Below are positions 49,645 to 58,561 of a stretch of 64,000 nucleotides of DNA, piece by piece. Below the pieces are notes generated by a model. The model saw only the letters and a program-made list of their open reading frames with translations, was not told where the DNA came from and did not search any database. This stretch comes from an uncultured Thiohalocapsa sp. (GTDB taxonomy: Bacteria; Pseudomonadota; Gammaproteobacteria; Chromatiales; Chromatiaceae). Every line of letters begins with the position of its first letter. Position 1 is the first letter of the stretch. The translations under genes were made by a program, and so were the position numbers. The stretch is taken from contig NZ_CAJXYK010000008.1 in the NCBI RefSeq assembly GCF_913063425.1, positions 62,001-126,000 of the forward strand, given 5' to 3'.

Positions 49645-51270
49645 TCAGGCCGCGCGCACGGGTACCCCGGCTTCCGCAAGGGCCGTCTTCACAGCGGAGA
49701 TGGGGACCTCGCGACGGTGGAAAATGCCGGCGGCCAGGGCAGCGTCGGCGCCCGTCGCCGAGAAGACCTCGACGAAATGCGCGGGGCTGCCGGCGCCGCT
49801 GGAGGCGATCACCGGGATGCCCACGGCCGCGCGCACGGCGGCAATGAGCTCCAGGTCGAAGCCCAGCCCGGAGCCGTCGCGGTCGATGCTGTTGAGCAGG
49901 ATCTCGCCGGCGCCGAGCGCCTCGCAGGTGCGGGCCAGCTCCACCGCATCCACGTCGCGGCCTTCGCGACCGCCGCGCACGGTGCACTGGAACCAGCACC
50001 AGCGCTCCCCGTTCGGCCCCGGCTGCGCGGTCTCGATGACGTGCCGCGCCGTCACCTCCGGGCCGCTCACGTAGACCCGCCGCGGGTCCACGGAGATGAC
50101 CACCGCCTGGTTGCCGTAACGCGCCGCGATCTGCTCGATGGCGCTGCTGCCGTCGGCGCCCCGTGCGCGCACCTGCTCCACGGTGTGGACGGCATCGGAG
50201 CCGATGGAGATCTTGTCCGCGCCGGAGCGGAAATACTCGTCGGCCACGTCCAGCGCGGAGTAGCTGTGGCCGTCCGCATCCGTAAAGGCGCGGATGCCGC
50301 CGCCGATGGTGAGCGGCACGAACACCTGCTCGGACGTGCGCCGCAGCACCTCCAGCATGGGCTGATCGCGCAGCGGGAAGTCGCGGAACGCGGTGATGTT
50401 GAGGAAGGTGATCTCGTCGGCGCCCTCCTCGTAGTAGCGCGCCGCCAGCTCCACGGGCTTGCCCAGGTTGCGCACCTCGCCCTGCTCGCGCACGTCGTAT
50501 TGATCCCCCTTGGTGACCACCAGGTCCCCGGCATCGTTGCTGCGCACGTCCAGGCAGGCGATGACACGCTTGGCGAGCCGTGTCGGGCGCTGTGTGGGCA
50601 GCGGCGATTTGGCCTCCGCGGGCGCCGACAGGATGCGCGGGGCAAACGCCGGCGCCACCGCGACCGTTCCCGTGAGGAAGCGCTGCAGCAGCGCCAAGCC
50701 CGCGGCACCGCTCTTCTCCGGGTGGAACTGGAGCGCGATCACCTGCCCCTGCTGCACCGCGGAGATGAAGGGCTCGCCGTAGTCGGTTTCCGCCAGCACC
50801 CAGTGCGCATTCTCGACGGTGGGCCGGGCGCAGTAAGAGTGGACGAAGTAGAAGCGGTCCGCCGTCAGGCCCGCCAGCAGCTCCGAGTCCCGCCCGACCC
50901 GCAGCCCGTTCCAGCCCATGTGCGGCACGGACAGCGCCCCGGCGGGGAAGCGCGCCACACGCCCCGGCAGCAGGCCGAGCCCGGGCACGCCGGGGGATTC
51001 TTCACTGCCCTCGAACAGGCATTGCAGCCCGATGCAGATGCCGAGGAAGGGCCGGTCGGCGCGCAGGTAGTCCAGCAGCGGCTCGACGAAGCCCAGCTCC
51101 TGAAGGCGCCCCATGGCGGCACCGAAGGCACCCACGCCGGGGAAGAGCAGCCGCTCGGCGCCGAGGATGTCGTCCGCCGTGCGGACATCGGTGACTTCGT
51201 AGCCGAGGCGGGAGACGGCGTTGCGCAGGCTGCGGACGTTGCCTGCGCCATAGTCGAGGAGAGAGATCAT
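49645..51270 (-). CDS. hisHF: Bifunctional imidazole glycerol phosphate synthase HisH-HisF
   Basis: A 541-residue fusion. Residues 1-215 are the glutaminase HisH: YGAGNVRSLRNA, FPGVGAFGAAMG, nucleophile Cys79 in LGICIGLQ and the His/Glu pair in LQFHPEKSG. From about 225 the HisF cyclase follows: RVIACLDVRS, the long insert VVTKGDQYDVREQGE and GADEITFLNITAFRDF, then LTIGGGIRAF and VISVDPRRV. This fused form with the KGDQYDVRE insert is the layout of eukaryotic HIS7; most bacteria encode two proteins. It produces IGP and AICAR in histidine synthesis. No other his genes are nearby. ATG 51270 starts the glutaminase. Confidence 0.93.
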   Translation of the reverse strand: MISLLDYGAGNVRSLRNAVSRLGYEVTDVRTADDILGAERLLFPGVGAFGAAMGRLQELGFVEPLLDYLRADRPFLGICIGLQCLFEGSEESPGVPGLGLLPGRVARFPAGALSVPHMGWNGLRVGRDSELLAGLTADRFYFVHSYCARPTVENAHWVLAETDYGEPFISAVQQGQVIALQFHPEKSGAAGLALLQRFLTGTVAVAPAFAPRILSAPAEAKSPLPTQRPTRLAKRVIACLDVRSNDAGDLVVTKGDQYDVREQGEVRNLGKPVELAARYYEEGADEITFLNITAFRDFPLRDQPMLEVLRRTSEQVFVPLTIGGGIRAFTDADGHSYSALDVADEYFRSGADKISIGSDAVHTVEQVRARGADGSSAIEQIAARYGNQAVVISVDPRRVYVSGPEVTARHVIETAQPGPNGERWCWFQCTVRGGREGRDVDAVELARTCEALGAGEILLNSIDRDGSGLGFDLELIAAVRAAVGIPVIASSGAGSPAHFVEVFSATGADAALAAGIFHRREVPISAVKTALAEAGVPVRAA

Positions 51271-51462
51271 TGCGGCTGGTCTCGGATGGCGGCGCTCGGC
51301 AAGGATTCTAACAGCCATCGTTTCCGCCTTCGGCGCCGCTTGCAGCGCCCGCGAGCGGCGCCGTCGGCACGCCGCGGACGCCTCGGCCGTTGCGGCCGCG
51401 GCAGCGTCGGTTGCGCTCGACCCCGGCTGCGTGCCCGCTGGGCTGGGCCGACCAGGGCCGGG

Positions 51463-52446
51463 TCAGACCTCGATGCCTTCCGCCTCCACCACCCGGGCCA
51501 GCGCCGCCTCCAGGGTCGCGCGGGCCTGTGCCGTGGCGGCGTGCAGGTAGGCATGCAGCGCCGCGTCGTCGGCGTTGCGGTTCTCGCATTCCCGCGAGTA
51601 GGCCTCGAAGGCCACCAGGCTTGAGACCAGCTGCACCAGATGGTGCGGACACTCGCACTTGACCGTGGGCGAAGCGGCTGCGATCCGCGACAGGGCCGCG
51701 CTGTCATAGAGCCGCGCCGGCGCAGGCTCGCTCAGGTCGAACTCCGCCAGCAGTGCGGCCGCGCCGACGCCGCCCGAGCTGTGCATGGCCACGCACCAGC
51801 GCTTGAGCTCGGCGGCATCCACCGGGGCGCGCTTGGCCACCATGTGCTGGGCCTCCAGGCGGTTGACCACGTCGCGGCTCGCGTAGTTGTAGACCACCAG
51901 CGTGCGCGGGGCGCCGCTGCGTGCGGCGAGGTCGGCGAGCACGCGCAGCTGATCCTCGTGAATGGTCGGGCACTCCAGCACCAGCAGGTCCAAACCGAGC
52001 TGGCTTGCGTGATCGCGGAGCGCCGACTCCTCCGTATACAGACCGACCAGGTGAACGTCCTCGTCGGCCTCCTGCACTGCCTCTGTGCCGTCCGCCCGCA
52101 GCAGCAGCGGCAGCGATGGACCCAGCACGGCCACGCGGCAGGGCCGCGCCTCCTGGGCCGCCTGCACCGGGGTGTCCAGTCCCTGCGCCCGCTGCCGCAG
52201 GTGCTCCAGGGACAAGCGCGCCACATGGCTGATGGCATCACCGTTGTCCACGAGGCGCTTGATGAGGTTGAGTCGGCTCACGTCCTCGGCGCGATACAGG
52301 CGGGTGCCCGCCTCGGAGCGCACGGGCGTCACCACCGAATAGCGCCGCTCCCACACCCGCAGGGTGTCCGGCGGGATACCAGTGAGCCGCGCCACCGCGC
52401 CGATGCGGTAAGTCTGGCCGGTCTCGGGTTCTCGGGAATCAGTCAC
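51463..52446 (-). CDS. MerR-family regulator with B12-binding-like effector region
   Basis: A 327-residue regulator. The N-terminal MerR HTH reads YRIGAVARLTGIPPDTLRVW ERRYSVVTPVR. The rest resembles the cobalamin-binding regulators of the CarH/LitR type in layout (a helical cap, then an alpha/beta domain RVAVLGPSLPLLL, LDLLVLECPTI), but the DxHxxG cobalamin motif is absent, so the ligand is uncertain. GTG 52446 is chosen because GCGGAG lies 6 bases upstream; TTG 52452 is an alternative. It may repress the divergent region at 52453-52790. Confidence 0.78.
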   Translation of the reverse strand: MTDSREPETGQTYRIGAVARLTGIPPDTLRVWERRYSVVTPVRSEAGTRLYRAEDVSRLNLIKRLVDNGDAISHVARLSLEHLRQRAQGLDTPVQAAQEARPCRVAVLGPSLPLLLRADGTEAVQEADEDVHLVGLYTEESALRDHASQLGLDLLVLECPTIHEDQLRVLADLAARSGAPRTLVVYNYASRDVVNRLEAQHMVAKRAPVDAAELKRWCVAMHSSGGVGAAALLAEFDLSEPAPARLYDSAALSRIAAASPTVKCECPHHLVQLVSSLVAFEAYSRECENRNADDAALHAYLHAATAQARATLEAALARVVEAEGIEV

Positions 52447-52452
52447 GGGCAA

Positions 52453-52790
52453 CTCCGCGTGTTAATGTTTTGTCCATATCGTATCTGAACAGGCTCTTGA
52501 CAACGCCAGCAGAGGGGTCTAGCTTGGCACCTACGGTTGGACATTTCTTGGACGGCTGCTGTTTCAGGTGCTGCAGCGACCCAACCGCCACCGACCTTCG
52601 GCTGCGTCTACGGAGATGGTGTCGTCGCGGGATCGTCCAAGTTTTGAACAGGCATCACCTGTCACGACACGCGGAAGCTCGCTGCCACCATCACTGGGCG
52701 ACGCAACCGCCACGTGCCGATCGACACCGTTCAGTGCCCAAGGCGTTGTCTCACCCACGCTGATCGTCCCAACACCAGGAGCCCAGAACC
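52453..52790. other. Intergenic region between merR and a small gene
   Basis: 338 bases without a convincing gene. Both divergent promoters should be here; a candidate for the rightward one is annotated at 52497-52525. The stretch next to the merR start (TTAATGTTTTGTCC) is AT-rich and could hold its promoter and operator. Confidence 0.4.
52497..52525 (+). promoter_or_regulatory. Candidate sigma70 promoter for the 52791 gene
   Basis: TTGACA at 52497-52502 and TAGCTT at 52520-52525 are separated by 17 bases. The gene starts 266 bases downstream, leaving a long leader. The site lies 45 bases from the merR start and could be controlled by it. Confidence 0.4.
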
Positions 52791-53084
52791 ATGCCCCAGT
52801 CCATCCTCACCGCCGACCTCAACAATGGCTTCGACCTGGAGCTGCCGCTGCATCCGGCCACCGACACAGCCGAAGACGTGGCAAGGCTGCTCGACCGTCT
52901 GCTCACGCTGGTGGACGATTTCTGCGTCGGCAGCAACGCCTCCGACGCGGATGTCGTGCAGGCCCTCACCCTCGCCACCGCGCTGCGCACGGCCATGGCC
53001 GAGGTGGGTGGCACGGCGGGCGCGGCGGTTCCCACGCGGCTCCTCGATGTGGAGGTGCGGGACGCCGCGGCCCTGGACGGCTGA
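52791..53084 (+). CDS. Hypothetical acidic protein
   Basis: A 97-residue acidic helical protein (DLELPLHPATDTAEDVARLL, DRLLTLVDDFCVGSNASDAD). I do not recognise the family. The frame is supported by typical codon use and an AGGAG site 12 bases before the ATG. It lies between the MerR regulator and the convergent lptF gene. Confidence 0.55.
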   Translation: MPQSILTADLNNGFDLELPLHPATDTAEDVARLLDRLLTLVDDFCVGSNASDADVVQALTLATALRTAMAEVGGTAGAAVPTRLLDVEVRDAAALDG

Positions 53085-53111
53085 GCGCACTGCGCCCGGC
53101 GCGCTGCCGGA

Positions 53112-54212
53112 TCAGGTTCGGCGCAGCCGCGCGAGCACACGCCGCGCGAAATAGCTGCCCGGCAGCAGCGCCGCGAAGACGATGGCGATGATCGCCACCT
53201 GATACCACAGCAGTCCCAGCCACGGCGGCGTCACGCCGCCGGTCATCCACTCTTCGGCGAGTCGCTGGCCGTTGAAAAAGGCAAAGTAGGCGAGAAACGC
53301 CAGCAGCAGCCGCCCGCCGCTGCGACGCCGTGGCGAGAGCTGCGTCAGCGGCACGGCGAGGATGCCCAGCGAGATGACACCCAGGGCCGCTGCGAGCCTG
53401 TGCTCCACCTCGGCCCGGTCGCGGATATCGTCCGAGGCCAGCAGCTGCGCCGTCGGCGTCGCAGCCCGCCGCCAGTTCGCCTGCTGCATCGCACTGCCGG
53501 CGCTGATGTAGTAGGTCAGCCGGGCGAAATCCACCAGGGTGTAGTCGAGATCGCCCGCGCGCCCGTCGAAACGGCGGCCGTCCTCCAGAATCACGCGCTG
53601 CTCGCCATCCGCGGTGCTCTCGCTGTAGTACCCGCGCTCGGACAACACCAGCCGCGGCGGGTCACTGCTGCGGTCCTGCACGAACACATCCACGAAACGG
53701 CCGGCACCGTCCATGCCGGCCGCATAAAACGTCATGGTACCGCCCTGCTGCTGGTAGAAGCGCCCGGGCTGAAGCCCGCTGATGCGTGTGGCCTCGTCGT
53801 CCTTGCGTGCCTCGATGAGCTGAATCTGCGCCGACGCATAGGGCTTCAGCACCAGCGAGAACCAGGCGGTGATCAGCGCCACCGGCAGCGCGAACAGCAG
53901 CACAGCGCGAAACACCCGCCACGGGCTGAGCCCACCCGCTGTGAAGGCGATGAGCTCGCTGTCACGGGCCATGCGCCCGAGCGCCATCAGCACCGCGAGA
54001 AACGCCGCGGGCGCGAGCAGTGTGGCCATGTCCCGCAGCAGCTGCAGGCCCAGGAACTGGAGCACCAGCCGCGCCTGAAGATTGCCGACGTTCACCTGCT
54101 CCAGCGTGCGCAGGAACAGCATGCTCGCCACCACCAGCACCAGGGTCGCCATGATGGCGGCGAAGACCTTGACGAGCTCGGCAAGAAAGTAGCGGTCGAC
54201 AATGCTCCACAT
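53112..54212 (-). CDS. lptF: LPS export permease LptF
   Basis: A 366-residue inner-membrane protein of the LptFG permease pair that extracts lipopolysaccharide with the LptB ATPase. It starts VDRYFLAELVKVFAAIMATL, has helices at about 13-35, 58-85 and 100-122, a periplasmic jellyroll region (GRFYQQQGGTMTFYAAGMDG, LSERGYYSE) and three C-terminal helices. The usual partner lptG is not adjacent here. ATG 54212 begins the conserved N terminus; an open frame upstream is unlike the family. Confidence 0.88.
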   Translation of the reverse strand: MWSIVDRYFLAELVKVFAAIMATLVLVVASMLFLRTLEQVNVGNLQARLVLQFLGLQLLRDMATLLAPAAFLAVLMALGRMARDSELIAFTAGGLSPWRVFRAVLLFALPVALITAWFSLVLKPYASAQIQLIEARKDDEATRISGLQPGRFYQQQGGTMTFYAAGMDGAGRFVDVFVQDRSSDPPRLVLSERGYYSESTADGEQRVILEDGRRFDGRAGDLDYTLVDFARLTYYISAGSAMQQANWRRAATPTAQLLASDDIRDRAEVEHRLAAALGVISLGILAVPLTQLSPRRRSGGRLLLAFLAYFAFFNGQRLAEEWMTGGVTPPWLGLLWYQVAIIAIVFAALLPGSYFARRVLARLRRT

Positions 54213-54557
54213 GCGCAGGGCCTCAGGAACCTGACCGTACATTTTGGGCGCCGAGCGCGGCCCGGCGCAACGCGGCACCGTCGCCGTGCTCGCGCCCGGA
54301 CGGTTTTGCGACCGGCGGCGTCCTGACAGCCTGTGAGCAGCGGCTGCGCCGTCGCCGCTGCGCCACCCTTTGCCCGCGCGGACCACTCGGAAATGCGCCA
54401 ATGCGACGACGCGCTTTCTGACAGCAAGCAGGCGCATCCGCCCATTCGCCGACCCTGGGCAATGACCTAGAGTCAGTCGGGCAGCGCCGGCCGACCAAGC
54501 GGCCGGTCGCTTGCCGAGAGAGCGTAAACGACACCACAATCATCGGAGCGCAAGACC
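54213..54557. other. Divergent gap between lptF and the haloperoxidase
   Basis: 345 bases with only chance GC-rich frames. It should contain both promoters. GGAGCG lies 12 bases before the haloperoxidase ATG. I see no clear -35/-10 pair or repeat. Confidence 0.4.
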
Positions 54558-56321
54558 ATGACTGACTACCGTCGCGAAGGAGCGTATCAGCTGCGCCTGT
54601 CGGCAGCCCGGAAGGCGAAAGACCGCGAGCACCCGCCGCACCAGGCCAATGGCGATGAGCAGCGCTGGGCCGGCGCCAATTACGCCATGTGCTTCACCAA
54701 GGGCCTGCACCATGACCCGGGCACGGGGCTGCTTCAGGTGAAGGCGGATTTCGAGCGCTTTCGCCGGGCCATCGATGAGGGCTTCATCGACGCCTTCACG
54801 GCGGGCGTGCGCGCATCGCCTGAGAAGGCGCGCGCCTGGGAGGCGCCCACCGCAGGCGTCGTCTACGACCTCCAGGGACCGGACGCGCAGGCGGTCACCA
54901 TGCCGCCGGCGCCGGCCCTGGGCTCCGACGAGCTCGCCTACGAGATGGCGGAGGTCTACGAGCTCGCTCTGCTGCGCGACGTGCCCCTGCCGGAGCTACG
55001 CGCCGGCGCCACCGACCCGGCCGTGACCGCGGCCGTCGGCCGCCTCGACGCCCTGACTTACGCGCAGGATGGCTTCCCGGGCCGCCCGCGCACCACCGAG
55101 GGCGGGTCGGTGACGGCACGTACCCTGTTCCGCGGCTCCTCCCCCGGGGTCGAGGTCGGACCCTATCTGTCGCAGTTCATGCTCATCGGCAATGACCAGC
55201 CGGAGCCCGGCGGCAGCGGGGTGGCCGACGGCTATATCCAGTATGGCCCGCTGCGCATCGACCAGCGCGTGCCGGTTGCCGAGACGCAGGATTACATGAC
55301 CGACTGGGGCGATTGGCTGGCCGTCCAGAACGGTGCCGACGTGCGCAATAACGCCGATCTGTTCTCCGGCGCGCCGCGGCGGTTCATCACCACGCCGCGG
55401 GATCTCGCCACCTATGTGCACGACGATGCGCTGTACCAGGCGTACCTCAATGCGTGCCTGATCCTGTTGTCCATGGAGGCACCCTTTGATCCGGGCTTCG
55501 GCCATCTCTCCGGACAGTCGCCGTTCTTCCTGAACAGCCTGGATGCAACCGGCGTGCTCGCCGACATCCTGGAGACCCATCCGAGCGCCGCGGGCGGCTT
55601 CGCGCTCTACGGCGGCCCGCACATCCTGACCCTGGTCACGGAGGTGGCGACGCGCGCGCTCAAGGCCGTGCGCTACCAGAAGTTCAACACCCACATCCGG
55701 CTGCGCCCGGAGACCCTCGCCGGCCGCATCCATCGCGCCGCCGAGATCCAGACCGCCTTCCCCCAGGTCGGCACGGTGTTCGAGGACCTCGAGGGCGCCA
55801 TCCAGGACACGGTGAACGCCATCCGTGCGGCCAATGGGTCGGGCTCGGCGCTGCTGCCGATGGCCTTCCAGGAAGGCTCCCCGATGCACCCGGCCTATGG
55901 CGCAGGACACGCCACTGTGGCCGGGGCCTGTGTCACCATCCTCAAGGCCTATTTCGACACCAACGCCGTCTTCGTCCGGCGCGACGCCAGGGACAGGTTC
56001 GCGCTCTACGAGAACGGCGACACCGCCGTGCACTACGAGCCCGAGACCACCCCGGGCAGCCTCGGCGCCAGCCTGGATGAGCGGCTCGACGGCGACTTCC
56101 TCACCCTGGAAGGCGAGCTCAACAAGCTCGCCGCCAACATCTCCATCGGCCGCAACATGGCCGGTGTCCATTACTATTCGGACTACTATGACAGCCTGCG
56201 CATGGGCGAGCGCATTGCCATCGCCATGCTCGAAGAGCAGGCCCTGTGCTACCCCACCGACCCCTTCGTGCTCACGGTGCCCACCTTCGACGGGGACGTG
56301 GTACGGATCGGCGCGCGCTGA
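54558..56321 (+). CDS. Vanadium-dependent haloperoxidase
   Basis: A 587-residue enzyme related to vanadate-dependent chloro/bromoperoxidases and the PAP2 acid phosphatase fold. These oxidise halides with H2O2. Vanadate-binding elements are visible in the C-terminal half: RYQKFNTHIRLRPE (Lys and Arg), HPAYGAGHATVAGACVT (His of the GH motif) and SIGRNMAGVHYYSD (Arg and the axial His). The N-terminal 250 residues resemble the algal and cyanobacterial bromoperoxidase type. No signal peptide is seen. It stands alone, transcribed away from lptF. Confidence 0.88.
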   Translation: MTDYRREGAYQLRLSAARKAKDREHPPHQANGDEQRWAGANYAMCFTKGLHHDPGTGLLQVKADFERFRRAIDEGFIDAFTAGVRASPEKARAWEAPTAGVVYDLQGPDAQAVTMPPAPALGSDELAYEMAEVYELALLRDVPLPELRAGATDPAVTAAVGRLDALTYAQDGFPGRPRTTEGGSVTARTLFRGSSPGVEVGPYLSQFMLIGNDQPEPGGSGVADGYIQYGPLRIDQRVPVAETQDYMTDWGDWLAVQNGADVRNNADLFSGAPRRFITTPRDLATYVHDDALYQAYLNACLILLSMEAPFDPGFGHLSGQSPFFLNSLDATGVLADILETHPSAAGGFALYGGPHILTLVTEVATRALKAVRYQKFNTHIRLRPETLAGRIHRAAEIQTAFPQVGTVFEDLEGAIQDTVNAIRAANGSGSALLPMAFQEGSPMHPAYGAGHATVAGACVTILKAYFDTNAVFVRRDARDRFALYENGDTAVHYEPETTPGSLGASLDERLDGDFLTLEGELNKLAANISIGRNMAGVHYYSDYYDSLRMGERIAIAMLEEQALCYPTDPFVLTVPTFDGDVVRIGAR

Positions 56322-56407
56322 GGCGCGGCCAAGCCGGACCCGGCGCAGGGACAGCGCCGGTCTCTCTGCCCCTGCCGGGCGGCCCGGGCAGCACCGCCCC
56401 GACCGGG

Positions 56408-57079
56408 TCAGCCTGGATTAGGCGCGTTACCCGGCGCCGCCTGCATGCAGGCCGAGACGATCTCCTGCCAAGCCGGGTGCGCCGCGATCAGCGCCAGGGC
56501 TTGCGGCAGCAGCAGGCGGCCGGGATCTGTCCTGAACCAGGTGGAGGCACCGGACGGATGCGGCAGCGGGATCACATCGGCCGCCACGCCCTCCTGCTCG
56601 ACACGGAACTGCTGCCCGACCACTGCATCCAGCCGCGGCGCCGCAAGAAAACGCGTGATGGCGAGTCGGCCCACGGGAAGCACCAGACGCGGGCGCACCA
56701 GTGCCAGCTCGCGCTGCCACCATGGCGCGCAGTTTGCCACTTCCTCCCGCGTCGGCACCCGATCACCGCCGCGGGCCAGCCCGCCGGGCCAACAGCGGCA
56801 GACGGCGCTCATGTAGACCAGGCGCCGGCAGGCGTCCTCGTCCAGCCCAATGCCGGAGAACCAGCCGAACAGGGTGCGCCCGGCGGTCCAGCAAAAGGGC
56901 CGGTGCTGCTGAATCTCCCGGCGCCCGGGGGCCTGACCCAGCAGGAGCACCGGCGAGAGCGCGGCCTCACCGTGCACCGGCGGACCCTGCATGCGCGGGC
57001 AGCGGCGACAGGCACGCAGCTCACCCTGTAGGCGCCGCAGTGCTGCGAGTCGATCACCCGGGGAGTCTGCCGGCGGCAT
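56408..57079 (-). CDS. Uracil-DNA glycosylase family protein
   Basis: A 223-residue protein. CRRCPRMQGPPVHGEA and CRCWPGG supply Cys residues for a likely [4Fe-4S] cluster. The active-site-like stretch is LLLGQAPGRREIQQHRPFCW followed by GRTLFGWF, and the second motif LPHPSGASTW. These are the features of family 4/5-type uracil-DNA glycosylases, which start base-excision repair. Other family members have no UDG activity, so substrate is uncertain. ATG 57079 begins the protein. Confidence 0.82.
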   Translation of the reverse strand: MPPADSPGDRLAALRRLQGELRACRRCPRMQGPPVHGEAALSPVLLLGQAPGRREIQQHRPFCWTAGRTLFGWFSGIGLDEDACRRLVYMSAVCRCWPGGLARGGDRVPTREEVANCAPWWQRELALVRPRLVLPVGRLAITRFLAAPRLDAVVGQQFRVEQEGVAADVIPLPHPSGASTWFRTDPGRLLLPQALALIAAHPAWQEIVSACMQAAPGNAPNPG

Positions 57080-57125
57080 GGCTCACGCTGGACGGGGCAG
57101 ATACGACGCCGCCTCAGACGCCAGG

Positions 57126-57686
57126 TCAGGCGCCCGGCGGATGGGGGCGCCCACGCAGGCGCACACGCAGCCACCGCAGCAGATAGACACAGAGCCCCAG
57201 CATTTCGCGCAGCAGCAGCCGTGCCAGTCCCCGCCGCGGCCGCGCAGCCGCACCCTGCGGGCAGCCCGCAGACCGCACGACCAGCCCCTGGGCGCGGAAG
57301 GCGAGCGTCGCGCGCGGCAGGTGCCAGGGGTCCGTCACCAGGTACAAGGGCGGCCCGGACCAGGCGTGCGCATGCAGCAGGCGGGCAGTGTGCACGGCGT
57401 TTTCCCAGGTGTTGCGCGCCCTGCACTCCAGCAGCATACGCTCGCTGGCAATGCCGGCGGCGCGCAGCGCGTCAGCCGCCGCCGCAGCCTCCGAGCGCGC
57501 GCACGGGGCATGCGGCGGGACGCCGCCGGTGATCAGGATGCGCGCCCGGGGCTCGGCCAGCAGCAGCCCCAGGGCGCAGTCGAGGCGGCGGCGCAGCGCT
57601 GGCCCGGGGCTTGCGTCCGCGCACAACGGCGCCCCCAGCAGGACCAGGAGCTTCGGCGGGTCATTACGCCCACGCTCAATCGGCAA
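57126..57686 (-). CDS. DUF218 (YdcF/ElyC-like) protein
   Basis: A 186-residue DUF218 domain protein: PPKLLVLLGAPL, ARILITGGVP, ERMLLECRARNTWENAVHTA and YLVTDPWHLPRATLAFRAQG. Characterised relatives (ElyC, SanA) act in envelope integrity. A hydrophobic stretch near the C terminus (REMLGLCVYLLRWL) may associate with the membrane. It starts with TTG at 57686, overlapping the end of the upstream solute-binding-protein gene by 11 bases. Confidence 0.78.
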   Translation of the reverse strand: MPIERGRNDPPKLLVLLGAPLCADASPGPALRRRLDCALGLLLAEPRARILITGGVPPHAPCARSEAAAAADALRAAGIASERMLLECRARNTWENAVHTARLLHAHAWSGPPLYLVTDPWHLPRATLAFRAQGLVVRSAGCPQGAAARPRRGLARLLLREMLGLCVYLLRWLRVRLRGRPHPPGA

Positions 57687-58542
57687 AGCCGTAGATGAAA
57701 TAGACGGTCTCCAGCAGTGCCGTCGGCTCCGAGTCCTCGCCGAACCAGCGCTCGAAGATCCGGTCCACTTCCCGGGTGCGATAGATCTGCGCCAGGGCGG
57801 TGTTCACCACCAGCCGGAAGTCCGCATCGTTGCGCGGCACGGCGAAGGCATAGGGCTCCACGGAGAAGTCCGCGTCCAGGATGGCGAAGTCCTGGGCGTT
57901 GCCCGCCTCCGCCACCTGGCCGATGAGCACCAGGCGGTCGCCGGCGACGGCGTCGAGCGCGCCCTCCTTCAGGCGCTCGCGCCCGTCACGGGCGTCGCGG
58001 ATGGGCTTCAGCTCCGCATTGATGAGCCGCGCCTCCAGCACCGGGCGCAGGCGCCGCTCCGTGGTGGTCTCCGGGATGACCCCCAGGGTCTTGCCGCCCA
58101 GGTCCTCCAGGGCGCGGATGCCGCTGTCGGCGCGCACCAGGACGCCGCCCGACTCCACGAACACCACGTTGGCGAAGTCCACCCGGCGCTGCCGGGCGAG
58201 GGTCATGGTGGTGGTGCCGCACTCCAGGTCCGCCTCGGCATTGGCCACTGCGGCGATGCGCCGCGGGGTGTTGCCCTCGATCCAGGCCACCTCCAGGGCA
58301 TCCAGCTCCAGCGCCCGCTGCACCCCGGCGACAATGCGCCGGCACAGGTCCACGGAGTAGCCCCGCGGGGCGCCGTCGGCATCTTTGAAGGAGATGGGAT
58401 AGGCGTTGGGGTCGTAGGCGATGGTGATGGTGCCGGACGCCTTGATCCGGTCCAGCGCACCCGTGTCCGCCGCCGCCGGCAGCGCCGCGGCGAGCAGCAG
58501 CAGGGCGACGCCCAGAACAGGGTGTTGCCCGCCGGCACCCAT
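57676..58542 (-). CDS. Family 3 solute-binding protein, amino-acid type
   Basis: A 288-residue periplasmic binding protein. A signal peptide (GVALLLLAAALPAAADT) precedes IKASGTITIAYDPNAYPISF and the family pattern GYSVDLCRRIVAGV. It contains ARQRRVDFANVVFVESGGVL and ALDAVAGDRLVL. Such proteins deliver polar amino acids to ABC importers, but no permease or ATPase gene is adjacent, so it may serve as a sensor or an orphan binder. ATG 58542 is chosen for the signal peptide; GTG 58560 is in frame. It overlaps the DUF218 gene. Confidence 0.83.
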   Translation of the reverse strand: MGAGGQHPVLGVALLLLAAALPAAADTGALDRIKASGTITIAYDPNAYPISFKDADGAPRGYSVDLCRRIVAGVQRALELDALEVAWIEGNTPRRIAAVANAEADLECGTTTMTLARQRRVDFANVVFVESGGVLVRADSGIRALEDLGGKTLGVIPETTTERRLRPVLEARLINAELKPIRDARDGRERLKEGALDAVAGDRLVLIGQVAEAGNAQDFAILDADFSVEPYAFAVPRNDADFRLVVNTALAQIYRTREVDRIFERWFGEDSEPTALLETVYFIYGFAD

Positions 58543-58561
58543 GCTGCGCAGCGCCCGCACG

